This document shows positions 1 to 7,408 of a DNA stretch of 64,000 bases, one piece after another (within the stretch, counting starts at the first letter, position 1; the number at the start of each line of letters is the position of its first letter). Under the pieces are notes generated by a model. It worked only from the letters and a program-made list of their open reading frames with translations, ran no database searches and had not been told where the DNA came from. The stretch is from Pseudomonas parafulva (GTDB taxonomy: Bacteria; Pseudomonadota; Gammaproteobacteria; Pseudomonadales; Pseudomonadaceae): positions 3,255,001 through 3,319,000 of the forward strand of contig NZ_CP019952.1 in assembly GCF_002021815.1 (NCBI RefSeq). Direction: 5' to 3'. Both the position numbers and the translations under genes were made by a program.

Positions 1-452
1 GCGAATGGATCGACGCCTTGTTCGCCGAAGAACCGCACTACGCCAGCGAGGCCCAGCGCGTCGAGATCGAGGCCACGCTGGTTGCACTCAAAGGCCATAT
101 CGCGCGCCAGTTGGCCAGTGATGACGAGTTCGAGCTGCCCTGCGACCTGGATCTGGGCGATGACCCTGACGACTCCGACCTGCGCGGCTGGTGCATCGGC
201 TTCATGGAAGGGGTCTTCCTGCGCGAGGAAGCCTGGTTCGAGAATGCCGAAGAGGAAGTGAGCGAAATGCTGCTGCCGATCATGGTCGGTTCGGGCCTGT
301 TCGACGAGCAGCCTGAATTTGCCGACATCGCCAGCAATGCCAGCCTTCAGGACGACATGATCGTGCAGATTCCCGAGGCCTTGACCGCGCTGTTCCTGTT
401 GTTGCATGCCCCAGAAGAGAAACCGGCCCTGCTCAAGCCCCGTCACCACTAA
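1..452 (+). CDS. UPF0149 (YecA-like) family protein, 5' partial
   Basis: The reading frame is open from the first bases of the window (codons in phase with base 3), so the N-terminus lies upstream; the TTG at 18 is not a credible start. The visible 150 or so residues are very acidic, with a DLDLGDDPDDSDLRGW stretch, then WCIGFMEGVFLREEAW and SEMLLPIMVGSGLFDEQPE, the alpha-helical pattern of UPF0149/YecA proteins. The biochemical role of the family is unknown. No zinc-binding SEC-C tail is visible. The gene stops 7 nt before the start of the DUF454 gene, so the two are probably co-transcribed. Family assignment is good; function is not inferable. Confidence 0.75.
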   Translation, partial: EWIDALFAEEPHYASEAQRVEIEATLVALKGHIARQLASDDEFELPCDLDLGDDPDDSDLRGWCIGFMEGVFLREEAWFENAEEEVSEMLLPIMVGSGLFDEQPEFADIASNASLQDDMIVQIPEALTALFLLLHAPEEKPALLKPRHH

Positions 453-459
453 GCCGGGC

Positions 460-825
460 ATGCGCTACCTGCTGCTGGCCATCGGCTGGCTGAGCGTGGC
501 GCTGGGCGTGGTTGGCATCTTCCTGCCGGTGCTGCCGACCACGCCGTTTCTCCTGCTGGCAGCGGCGTGTTTTGCCCGCAGCTCGCCACGCTTTCACGAC
601 TGGTTGGTCAATCACCCTCGCCTGGGGCCCTGGATCCGGGGCTACCTAGGCGGCGAGGGTATGCCCCTCAAAGCCAAGGCCTATGCCATAGGCCTGATGT
701 GGTTGAGCATCGCCGTTTCCTGCTATCTGGTTCCGTTTCCCTGGGCACGGTTGTTCATGCTGGCCAGTGCGGTGGGTGTAACGTTCTACATTCTTCGGCA
801 AAAAACCTACAGACAGCCTGAGTGA
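460..825 (+). CDS. DUF454 (YbaN-like) inner-membrane protein
   Basis: This is a 121-residue hydrophobic protein. The start chosen is ATG 460 (MRYLLLAIGWLSVALG); an in-frame ATG at 406 lies inside the preceding gene and would add an unlikely polar extension. The opening helix, the GIFLPVLPTTPFLLLAAACFARSSPRFHDWL signature region and a C-terminal hydrophobic pair (LMWLSIAVSCYLVPF, ARLFMLASAVGVTFYIL) match the DUF454/YbaN family, which has about four membrane segments. Function is unknown. It follows the UPF0149 gene by 7 nt. Confidence 0.85.
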   Translation: MRYLLLAIGWLSVALGVVGIFLPVLPTTPFLLLAAACFARSSPRFHDWLVNHPRLGPWIRGYLGGEGMPLKAKAYAIGLMWLSIAVSCYLVPFPWARLFMLASAVGVTFYILRQKTYRQPE

Positions 826-1135
826 CAATAATTTGTCGCCAAATATCAATTTGGCCTACCCCGCCATTCTTTTATCTAGATTCGTTCTGGAACTGCCTGC
901 AGCCGCCACTTTGCGCCCGCTCGACAGCGCTTGATGACATCTGAGTCAGCAGCTTCCCTTCGCAGCGTTAGACAATTAATGTCGAACATGGCACGTTGAT
1001 ATGAATAAATCTTCTTACTCATCTCAATGAATGTACTTAGCTGTGGGCTTAAAAACCTGCAACACTATACGGCATCGGAATATAGTCATTTTTTTGGCGA
1101 TTTGTAGGAAAACCCAGGATCAGGGAGAGGTACCC
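826..1135. other. Intergenic region upstream of lapE
   Basis: This 310-nt stretch has no credible gene. It contains a short perfect hairpin at 838-855 (GCCAAAT, 4-nt loop, ATTTGGC) just after the DUF454 stop, without a clear U tract, and an imperfect dyad GACAATTAATGTC at 971-983. The rest is relatively AT-rich and must hold the lapE promoter. A ribosome-binding sequence (AGGGAGAGG) ends 5 nt before the lapE start. An ATG at 1031 in frame with lapE is ignored because it has no ribosome-binding site and precedes the signal peptide by 35 residues. Confidence 0.5.
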
Positions 1136-2494
1136 ATGCGTCTTTTGAACCCCATCACCAGTGCGTTGCTGTTGGCTCTGGCAAGTGCTCACGTGCAGGC
1201 GATGTCGATCACCGAAGCTGTCCAAAGCGCTGTGGACTACCACCCCCAGGTCAGCTCGAACCGCAACAGCAAGTTGTCTGCCGATGAAGATGTGAAGTTC
1301 GCCCGCGGCGGCTACTACCCATCCGTCGACCTGGTGGCGGGCTACGGTCGCCAGCGCTCGGACAACGCCAACACGCGTGCCGAAGGCCGTCATAACAAGG
1401 AAACCCTCAACTATTCCCAGGCCGACCTGCGCCTGCGGCAGATGATCTTCGATGGCTTCAACACCTCCAGCGAAGTGGGCCGCACCCAAGCGGTCTCCAC
1501 CTCCCGTGCGTACTACACCCAGGCAGTGGCTCAGGACGTTGCCTTGCGCGCCATCGAGGTGTACCTGGAAGTGCTCAAGCGCCGCGAACTGGTAAGCCTG
1601 GCCAAGAACAACCTGCAAGCCCACCTGCGGGTGAACGACCAGATCGGCCTGCGCAACGAACGGGGTGTCGGCAGTACAGCTGACCTGGACCAGTCCCGTG
1701 CTCGTCGCGCCCTGGCGGAGAACAACCTCGATACCGCCGAGGTGGACCTGGCCGATGCCGAAGCCAACTTCTTCAGTGTCGTGGGCCGTGTACCGGATGA
1801 GCTGGAAGATCCGCAAGCGGTCGCCGTGCAAATGCCAGCAACGCTGGAAGAAGCACGCGAAGGCATGCGCCAGAACAACCCTTACATCAAGTCGGCCCAG
1901 GCGGACGTGAACGCCGCCGAAGAGCAGTACAAGGTTGCCAAGTCGACCTTCTACCCGCGCTTTGATGCCATTCTGGCCACCGGTGCCAACAACAATACCG
2001 GCGGTGAAAAAGGCCACAGCAACAACGACTGGCAGGCAGGCGTTGAGATGAACTACAACCTGTTCCGCGGCGGCAGCGACAAGGCCCGCCTGAACTCCGA
2101 CGCGCACAAGATCAACCAGGCCATGGACATTCGCAACAATGCACTGCGCGAGCTGACCGAAAACCTGAGCCTGGCCTGGAACGCCTTGAACAACGCCAGC
2201 AAGCAGCTGCCTACCGCGCGCGAGTACGCCGACACCACCAAACGGGTGCGCGCCGCCTACCAGGACCAGTTCGGTCTGGGCCAACGTACCCTGCTGGACG
2301 TGCTCGACAGTGAGAACGAGCTGTACAACGCGGACCGTCGCTACACCGAGGTGCGCTACACCGAAGCCTATTCCCGCTACCGGGTACTGGCCACCATGGG
2401 CGAGCTGTTGAGCAAGCAGCGCATCTCGCTACCGCCTGACGCCTACGCAGCCACCGAAGTGCGCACTGAAGCTCATCTGCCCGAGATGCGCTGA
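1136..2494 (+). CDS. lapE: TolC-family outer-membrane channel of type I secretion (LapE-like)
   Basis: The product is 452 residues, the usual size for a TolC-type type I secretion outer-membrane factor. The start at 1136 gives a signal peptide (MRLLNPITSALLLALASAHVQA) and is preceded by AGGGAGAGG. Two TolC repeats are visible: the first begins MSITEAVQSAVDYHP, the second LEEAREGMRQNNPYIKSAQADVNAAEEQYKVAKSTFYP, and each ends in the helical region with LDQSRARRALAENNL or LLDVLDSENELYNADRRY. In P. putida and P. fluorescens the protein at this kind of locus (next to a DTW gene and aer) is LapE, which exports the adhesin LapA with LapBC encoded elsewhere. That identity rests on remembered context. 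A generic TolC role remains possible. Confidence 0.8.
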   Translation: MRLLNPITSALLLALASAHVQAMSITEAVQSAVDYHPQVSSNRNSKLSADEDVKFARGGYYPSVDLVAGYGRQRSDNANTRAEGRHNKETLNYSQADLRLRQMIFDGFNTSSEVGRTQAVSTSRAYYTQAVAQDVALRAIEVYLEVLKRRELVSLAKNNLQAHLRVNDQIGLRNERGVGSTADLDQSRARRALAENNLDTAEVDLADAEANFFSVVGRVPDELEDPQAVAVQMPATLEEAREGMRQNNPYIKSAQADVNAAEEQYKVAKSTFYPRFDAILATGANNNTGGEKGHSNNDWQAGVEMNYNLFRGGSDKARLNSDAHKINQAMDIRNNALRELTENLSLAWNALNNASKQLPTAREYADTTKRVRAAYQDQFGLGQRTLLDVLDSENELYNADRRYTEVRYTEAYSRYRVLATMGELLSKQRISLPPDAYAATEVRTEAHLPEMR

Positions 2495-2500
2495 CCAGAC

Positions 2501-2523
2501 CGGGGCGTCGCTCAGGGCGCCCC
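2501..2523. terminator. GC hairpin between convergent lapE and DTW gene
   Basis: GGGGCG and CGCCCC arms flank about 10 nt in the 17-nt convergent gap and overlap the end of the DTW gene. There is no U tract, so it could be a weak bidirectional terminator or a transcript-end stabiliser. Confidence 0.3.
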
Positions 2524-3123
2524 TGTATCCTTGTGATGATTGCGCTCGTAGGTGCCGGCACCCATGGCTTGGATCTGCCCTTCGATCAAGGCCTCGAACG
2601 GCGCCAGCACCGCGTCGAAGCTGGCAGGGTACTCCAGCACGTTCAAGGCCTGCACCACCGCCTCGATGGTCGAAAGCGCGCCTGCCTCAGGCGCCTTGCG
2701 CAGACGATAGCGTGACGGCGTCACATTCCCCAAGGTGACCTTCGGCAGAGCCGCCAGCAGCGGATTGAGATACATCAGCTTGCGCGCCTTGCGCCAGGTA
2801 CCGTCCGGCACGACCAGCAACAACGGTGTGTCGTCGGTCTGCGTGTAAGGCCCGAGCGCTTGCGCCCCCTCGCTCGGAAACAACACCACTGGCCGGTAAC
2901 CCGGCATTGCCAGCCATCGGTCCAGGTCGTCGAATACCTCACCCACGTGCAGCTGCGCATTGATCAAGCCTAGCGCTGCCAGGCGAGCCGTGTTCAGCGC
3001 ATGGGACGCTTCGCTTGGGTGCTGCAACAGCAACACGCGGGTCCTGCTGCCGATCGCAGGTATCAAGGCGCAGAGGCAATGGTCGAGGGGGCGCAGGCAG
3101 CGCTCGCAGCGGGGTCTGGACAT
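2512..3123 (-). CDS. DTW-domain protein, probable tRNA-uridine aminocarboxypropyltransferase
   Basis: The 203-residue product starts at 3123 (MSRPRCERCLRPLDHCLC). An upstream in-frame start at 3174 is rejected because the Cys cluster is normally N-terminal. Family marks are the zinc-type CxxC...CxC cluster at residues 6-16, RVLLLQHPSEA, and the DTW box variant VVPDGTWRKARKLM at about residues 105-118, followed by LRKAPEAGALSTIEAV. DTW proteins (TapT/YfiP, DTWD1/2) transfer the aminocarboxypropyl group of SAM to uridine to make acp3U in tRNA. It is convergent with lapE and follows aer on the same strand, but has no obvious shared function with either. Confidence 0.85.
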   Translation of the reverse strand: MSRPRCERCLRPLDHCLCALIPAIGSRTRVLLLQHPSEASHALNTARLAALGLINAQLHVGEVFDDLDRWLAMPGYRPVVLFPSEGAQALGPYTQTDDTPLLLVVPDGTWRKARKLMYLNPLLAALPKVTLGNVTPSRYRLRKAPEAGALSTIEAVVQALNVLEYPASFDAVLAPFEALIEGQIQAMGAGTYERNHHKDTGAP

Positions 3124-3213
3124 GGGGTCTCCTTGGCCGCGCATTGTGCCACAGAACCGCAGATCAACCGGCACGCCTTCAGCCCAAAGCGTGCCCAGCG
3201 CAGGTGTGGGCGA

Positions 3214-4779
3214 TCAGCGATTGAAGCGCTCGGCCAGGCCATAGAGGTAGTCGGCCATGCGTTCGAGGTCTTGGCTGATCTGCGCGCCTTGCCGTGCCTG
3301 CCCGGCGCTTTGATCGCACAACTGGGCGATGCGCGTGATCTGCTGGTTGATGTCTTCAGCCACATGGCTTTGCTGTTCGGAAGCAGCAGCCATCTGTTGG
3401 CTCATGCCTGTGATCCTGCTGACCGCCTGGGCGATGCCGACCAGCGCGTTCTGCACGGCCTCAACGCTTTGCCTGCTGTCGCGCGCGATGCGCTCGCCGT
3501 GGCCGGCGGAACTCACTGCCCGCTCGGTGCCCGCGCGCAGGGTGGCGATGATCTGATGAATTTCCTCGGTCGAGGTGCGGGTGCGCTGTGCCAGCGAACG
3601 GACCTCGTCGGCCACCACGGCAAACCCCCGCCCCTGCTCCCCCGCACGGGCCGCTTCGATGGCAGCGTTAAGTGCCAGTAGGTTGGTCTGCTCGGCAATG
3701 GCTGTGATCACATCGACCACGCTGCCGATGGACTGGGTCTGCTGGGCGAGTGCGTTGACGGCCTGGCCAATATCACTGACCGCATCACTCATGCTGTCCA
3801 TGGCATGGAGGCTCTGCTGGGCCAGCTCACTGCCGCGCTGAGCCAATTGATCGGCATCGCCGGCAGCATGGGCCGTGCTCTGGACGTTCTGCGTGACCTG
3901 CTGGATGGTTGCCGCCATCTCGGCGATGGCAGTGGCGGACTGATCCGTTTCACTGCGTTGACGGTCAAGCATCGAGGCCTGTGTGTCTGACAGTTTGGAG
4001 GATTGTGAAGCCCGGTCCTTTACCCCCACGCCTGCATCCTCAAGCCGGGTCAAGGCGGTTTGCAAGCGCGCTTCTTCACTCAGCATGGCCAGATCCATTT
4101 GCCCATGCAGCCCGGGGCTGGCGCTATAGGTCAGCGCCACCAGCGGGCTGGTGAAGGCCCTGGGGTGTGCAGCCAACGTGCGCTGTATGGCTTGGCTGTG
4201 CTGGCGCTCGATGACGTACCAGGCCAGCAGCAGGCTGGTCATCAATACCGCCAGTGCAGCGTAGGCCGGCAGGCTGGCGTAGGCGAACGCCGATAGCGCT
4301 CCGGCGGCGGCAAGCGGCCAGCCAGTCCCCAGGCATTGGCCCACACGTGCCACCCACGGCAACGGCGCACGGTCACTGCGCAGGCGGGCATACAGGCGCT
4401 CGGCACGGGCGATCTGCGCGCGGCTGGGCACTGAACGTACTGACTCGTAACCACTGACGCGGCCTTGTTCGTAGATGGGCGTGACGTAGGCACTGACCCA
4501 GTAATAGTCACCGTTCTTTGCTCGGTTTTTGACGATACCCATCCAGGGCTTGCCCTGCTTGATGGTGTCCCACATATGGCCAAACACCGCGGCGGGCATG
4601 TCCGGATGACGTACCAAATTGTGGGGCTGACCTACCAGTTCGTCATAAGTGAAGCCACTGATGGCCACGAACGCTTCGTTGCAGTAGGTGATTCGGCTAT
4701 CGAGATCGGTGGTCGAGATCAGGCGCTGGTCACCGGGGAAGGTTCTTTCATACTCGGTGACGGGCAAGTTCGTGCGCAT
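3214..4779 (-). CDS. aer: Aer-type PAS methyl-accepting aerotaxis receptor
   Basis: This 521-residue protein begins [16 protein letters not shown] and continues into a PAS domain (about residues 15-120) with the Aer signature [32 protein letters not shown], which binds FAD in E. coli Aer. A double hydrophobic segment at about 155-195 ([15 protein letters not shown]..., [15 protein letters not shown]) anchors it in the inner membrane without a large periplasmic domain. The C-terminal half is a long coiled coil with the conserved signalling hairpin [38 protein letters not shown]. Such receptors sense redox or oxygen state and signal through CheW/CheA. P. putida has several Aer paralogues; I recall one beside the lapE/DTW genes. 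No clear sigma-28 promoter was seen upstream. Confidence 0.9.
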   Translation of the reverse strand: MRTNLPVTEYERTFPGDQRLISTTDLDSRITYCNEAFVAISGFTYDELVGQPHNLVRHPDMPAAVFGHMWDTIKQGKPWMGIVKNRAKNGDYYWVSAYVTPIYEQGRVSGYESVRSVPSRAQIARAERLYARLRSDRAPLPWVARVGQCLGTGWPLAAAGALSAFAYASLPAYAALAVLMTSLLLAWYVIERQHSQAIQRTLAAHPRAFTSPLVALTYSASPGLHGQMDLAMLSEEARLQTALTRLEDAGVGVKDRASQSSKLSDTQASMLDRQRSETDQSATAIAEMAATIQQVTQNVQSTAHAAGDADQLAQRGSELAQQSLHAMDSMSDAVSDIGQAVNALAQQTQSIGSVVDVITAIAEQTNLLALNAAIEAARAGEQGRGFAVVADEVRSLAQRTRTSTEEIHQIIATLRAGTERAVSSAGHGERIARDSRQSVEAVQNALVGIAQAVSRITGMSQQMAAASEQQSHVAEDINQQITRIAQLCDQSAGQARQGAQISQDLERMADYLYGLAERFNR

Positions 4780-5080
4780 CTTCGGCGATCCTTGCAGGAT
4801 GAAAATGGGAGAAAAGTAGGCGCAAGGTTGATATGTAGCAGAGCGCTTTCAAATAGGAGGCCGTAGCCGCAGGAAATTATTGCATCCTGACGAAATACAT
4901 CAACGCAATGTTTACGCCAGTGTCGCAGCTGGCTGAAACAGGTCGCAAAGCGCGGGGATGAGTGGGTGAAAGGGGGATATTACGGAGGGAGAAGCAGGGC
5001 TCGATCAGTGCTGCCGAAAGCCGTTATGAACAACCAGAGCCCTAGAGCGGGTGCGCCAAGGAACAAAAACGCCTGATTAG
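4780..5080. other. Intergenic region between aer and the PA1414-like gene
   Basis: No gene can be supported in these roughly 300 nt. It should carry the aer promoter (minus strand) and lies downstream of the PA1414-like terminator. A 61-codon minus-strand frame at 4980-5165 overlaps that terminator and the PA1414-like gene in another frame and is not credible. Confidence 0.5.
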
Positions 5081-5120
5081 AACAAAGAAGCCGCTCCGCC
5101 CCGAAAGGTAGAGCGGCCTT
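5081..5120 (-). terminator. Rho-independent terminator of the PA1414-like gene
   Basis: On the minus strand the arms GCCGCTC (5117-5111) and GAGCGGC (5096-5090) flank a 14-nt loop and are followed by TTCTTTGTT. It lies 11 nt past the stop of the 42-codon gene, supporting a short dedicated transcript. Confidence 0.7.
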
Positions 5121-5127
5121 CGCTCGC

Positions 5128-5256
5128 TCAGCGGCGGCGTGGCTGACGGGGGCGCTGCTTTTCATCAGTCGGGATGGGCACCGGCTGCAAGGGCGGCGGA
5201 ATCAAACCCAAGGCAACCCCGAGGTCGTGGAGCCAGTTGTACAGTGCTTTATTCAT
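5128..5256 (-). CDS. PA1414-family small protein (42 residues)
   Basis: This is a 42-codon gene starting at ATG 5256. Its product begins MNKALYNWLHDLGVALGLIP, continues with a Pro-rich PPLQPVPIPTDE segment and ends in a basic tail (QRPRQPRRR). The start has a strong ribosome-binding sequence (AAAGGGGGC, then ATT, then ATG). The sequence matches the small PA1414-type proteins of Pseudomonas, of unknown function. In P. aeruginosa, as I recall, the PA1414 transcript is induced by Anr at low oxygen and its leader gives rise to the sRNA SicX. Here an Anr-like box lies about 115 nt upstream and a terminator immediately follows, so the same arrangement seems present. Protein function is not inferable. 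Confidence 0.8.
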   Translation of the reverse strand: MNKALYNWLHDLGVALGLIPPPLQPVPIPTDEKQRPRQPRRR

Positions 5257-5345
5257 AATGCCCCCTTTACGGGTAAGCCTAACGGCGAATCAGTTTGGCG
5301 CTGCCTTATACAGATCATAGCCGCATGTATGGGCTGACGCCTACG
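5257..5345 (-). ncRNA. Possible SicX-like leader RNA of the PA1414-like gene
   Basis: The roughly 90-nt minus-strand leader between the Anr-like box and the 42-codon gene is where the SicX sRNA would be encoded, judging from the P. aeruginosa arrangement as I recall it. I see no sequence feature that proves an RNA; the call rests on position, a promoter-like site upstream and a terminator downstream of the gene. The 5' end is uncertain by at least 10 nt. Confidence 0.35.
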
Positions 5346-5370
5346 TCTGATCTTACAGATGGGGGTGATT

Positions 5371-5384
5371 GTGACGCCGATCAA
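5371..5384 (-). promoter_or_regulatory. Anr/Fnr-like binding site
   Basis: The minus strand reads TTGATCGGCGTCAC, which matches the Pseudomonas Anr consensus TTGAT-N4-GTCAA at 9 of 10 defined positions. Anr is the oxygen-sensing Fnr homologue that activates from about -41.5. That would place the transcript start near 5336, about 80 nt before the 42-codon gene. A TAAGAT hexamer lies at 5355-5350, slightly closer to the box than ideal. Confidence 0.6.
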
Positions 5385-5446
5385 GCCGCTTGGGGGATTT
5401 CCTGGCACCGCCAATCGTTTCCCTATGTTACTGCTAGGTTCTGGCC

Positions 5447-6373
5447 TTACCCGACCCATTTGCGCAGTTGCTGCCGTACCCAGGGTTCGGCACTCACCAG
5501 AACCACGCCCACGAGCACCAGCACAGCGCCAAGCACGAAGTTCACGGTCAGCGGTTCGCCCAGGATCAACACCCCGAAGGTGACGCCGAACAGGGGCGTG
5601 ATGAATGAAAACACAGCCAGGTTCGATGCCAGGTACTTGCGCAGCAGCCAGAACCAGGTCAGGTAACTGATGAACGAGACGATTACGCCCTGGAACAACA
5701 CGCTCCCAATCGCCAGCGGCGTCATGACCACATCGCCGGCCTGCCCCGTGATCAGCCCAATAAGCAGTAAGCCGACAAAACCTACCGCTAGCTGATAGAA
5801 CAGGGTAAGGGTTGCCGGTGCCTCGGAAAGCCGCGACCCCCTGACCACGACCGTGGTCGCGCCCCATGCCAAGCCGGCGAGTACCCCAAAGGCATCCCCC
5901 AGCAAGGTGCGCCCGTCCATCTCGGCCCATGAGGTCCCACCCACAAAGGCCAGTGCAATGCCCGCGAACGCCAGCAGTATGCCTAGCCATTGCAACAGTC
6001 TCAGCCGTTCGCTGGGCAGCATGAAATGAAGGCCAAGGGCGGTGAAGATGGGCGCTGTGTACAAGAACACCGACATGTGAGCGGCCGTGGTCAGCTTGAG
6101 TCCTTCGGCGATGAACAGAAACTCGAGTCCGAACAATCCGCCCGCCAACACACCTGCTCGCCAAGTCCCCCCTACCTGTTTCCAGTCGCCGCGCCACAGT
6201 ACCATCAGCCCGACCAGCACCGCAGCGATGCAGTTGCGCAGGGTTGCCTGCATCACTGGGGCAATGTCCACGGCGGCCGTTTTGATCAGCACCTGCTGGC
6301 TGCCCCAGATCAGGCAAAGCACCACCATGACCTGAAACGCAAAGGCATCGGGGTTCTTGCGGGCCACGCTCAT
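5447..6373 (-). CDS. EamA/DMT-superfamily permease
   Basis: This 308-residue protein has about ten predicted membrane helices in two EamA repeats: the first runs from MVVLCLIWGSQQVLIKTAAVDI to LAFAGIALAFVGG, the second from GDAFGVLAGLAWGATTVVVRG to LGAVLVLVGVVLV. EamA carriers typically export metabolites or amino acids; the substrate cannot be read from the sequence. ATG 6373 is chosen because it opens just before the first helix. A larger overlapping frame on the same strand (5253-6548) is a shadow. The next gene is on the same strand about 95 nt upstream, without signs of an operon. Confidence 0.85.
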   Translation of the reverse strand: MSVARKNPDAFAFQVMVVLCLIWGSQQVLIKTAAVDIAPVMQATLRNCIAAVLVGLMVLWRGDWKQVGGTWRAGVLAGGLFGLEFLFIAEGLKLTTAAHMSVFLYTAPIFTALGLHFMLPSERLRLLQWLGILLAFAGIALAFVGGTSWAEMDGRTLLGDAFGVLAGLAWGATTVVVRGSRLSEAPATLTLFYQLAVGFVGLLLIGLITGQAGDVVMTPLAIGSVLFQGVIVSFISYLTWFWLLRKYLASNLAVFSFITPLFGVTFGVLILGEPLTVNFVLGAVLVLVGVVLVSAEPWVRQQLRKWVG

Positions 6374-6468
6374 CGGCGGACCTCGAGATGGTGCAAAGGC
6401 ATGCGCAGTGATTCACCTGAAAAAAAAGACACGGGATTATCAATTCACGCATGCCTCGCTGGCCAGCT

Positions 6469-6876
6469 TTAAATGGCACCACCGGCAATCTGCGCCTTGG
6501 ACGAGACGTGTTCAAAGGTGCTTTCATCCAGCGCATCATCCTGATCATCCAGCACTTGCCGCGGGTGTTCGAAGCCTGGAATGCTGCTGTCGATCAGGCT
6601 CATCAGGCGCGACCCTCGCTCGGTCAGCACGAAGTTCTCGCCGTTTCCACCCTCCTCTTCCGGGCGGCTTTGAATATAGCCTCGCTCCAGAAGCAGCTTC
6701 TCGTATTCGCAGGCCTGGCTTTTGAGGCGATCCAGGTCACCGACGGGTTCACCCTTGGCCGCCAGGTCAGCGGCGTGCGCTTCGGCATAAGGGCGGGGCG
6801 TGAAATTCTGCCCACTGCCGTTCTGCACTTCATGCAACAAGCGTTCGATCAGGTCCCAGTTGTAGATGGTACGCAT
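6469..6876 (-). CDS. Small winged-helix-like protein, possible transcriptional regulator (DUF2513-like)
   Basis: The 135-residue product starts at ATG 6876, preceded by a strong AGGAGG; an upstream extension to 7005 lacks support. It opens MRTIYNWDLIERLLHEVQN, then has a long helical linker (PVGDLDRLKSQACEYEKLLLERGYIQ) and FVLTERGSRLMSLI, which resembles the wing and recognition region of winged-helix proteins of the DUF2513 type. The C-terminal 35 residues are acidic and probably disordered (VLDDQDDALDESTFEHV). The regulator role is a guess from fold-like pattern. The divergent neighbour encodes a small periplasmic protein 200 nt away. Confidence 0.6.
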   Translation of the reverse strand: MRTIYNWDLIERLLHEVQNGSGQNFTPRPYAEAHAADLAAKGEPVGDLDRLKSQACEYEKLLLERGYIQSRPEEEGGNGENFVLTERGSRLMSLIDSSIPGFEHPRQVLDDQDDALDESTFEHVSSKAQIAGGAI

Positions 6877-7076
6877 GCGATTGCCTCCTGGTGTGCGTCG
6901 AGGATGTACACAGGTGTGGGACCTTTCAAATCTGCGCACGTTCCGCGCAAATGGCCTGGAGGTCACGTGCTTTAGCTGCAATAAGCCACACCGAACCCTG
7001 GCCACTTATCCCTGATCGTGAACCAATCGGCTCGCCGCGCCTCAACCGTCCATCAACCACGCCGGAGGAGCAAAGG

Positions 7077-7349
7077 ATGAAACCACTGCTGCGTATCACA
7101 TGCCTGGTTACACTGTTCAGCGCGTTGCCCGCCTGGGCATGCACGCCCGAAGAAGCGACGCAAAAACGCGAGGAACTGGCTGGGCTGGTGGCTCAACTGA
7201 CCGAACAGAACCCGACGAAGGCCAAGGAAATGAATGAGGAACTGCAAGGCATGCAATTGGGCACCGCCAGCAAGGACTTGCCGGACAAGTGTCAGTTGAT
7301 CGACACGCGTATCAAGGAATTGAAAGCGGCCGAAAAAAAGGCAGGATGA
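7077..7349 (+). CDS. Small exported protein of unknown function
   Basis: This 90-residue protein has an N-terminal signal peptide (MKPLLRITCLVTLFSALPAWA-C) and a Lys/Glu-rich helical mature part (EEATQKREELAGLVAQLTEQNPTKAKEMNEELQGM). Two cysteines remain in the mature chain, one just after the cleavage site and one in the DKCQLID segment, suggesting a disulfide in the periplasm. The ATG at 7077 follows GCCGGAGGAGCAAAGG, a strong ribosome-binding sequence; the longer frame from 6891 is not used. I do not recognise a named family. Confidence 0.75.
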   Translation: MKPLLRITCLVTLFSALPAWACTPEEATQKREELAGLVAQLTEQNPTKAKEMNEELQGMQLGTASKDLPDKCQLIDTRIKELKAAEKKAG

Positions 7350-7364
7350 CGCCAGGACGGTAGC

Positions 7365-7395
7365 TGCCAGGGCGGCGCTGAGCGCTGCCCTGGCA
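7365..7395. terminator. Hairpin between convergent genes
   Basis: TGCCAGGGC and GCCCTGGCA arms (9 bp) with an additional AGCGC/GCGCT-type inner pairing lie in the 59-nt gap between the exported-protein gene and the convergent helicase gene. A U tract is lacking on both strands, so termination strength is uncertain. Confidence 0.4.
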
Positions 7396-7408
7396 CAGGC
7401 ACCCGGCC

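Noticed and set aside
971..983. GACAATTAATGTC dyad upstream of lapE as a possible FleQ site
   Set aside because: The half-sites have the opposite orientation to the FleQ consensus (GTCA...TGAC), so I do not claim it.
1049..2284. 411-codon minus-strand frame antisense to lapE
   Set aside because: Shadow of the TolC-family gene; Val/Gly/His-rich without recognisable motifs.
4980..5165. 61-codon minus-strand frame near the PA1414-like gene
   Set aside because: Starts inside the 42-codon gene in another frame, runs through its terminator and has no ribosome-binding site.
5253..6548. 431-codon minus-strand frame over the EamA gene
   Set aside because: Overlaps the EamA gene in another frame; Arg/Gly/His-rich with no hydrophobic pattern, while the EamA frame shows clear helices.
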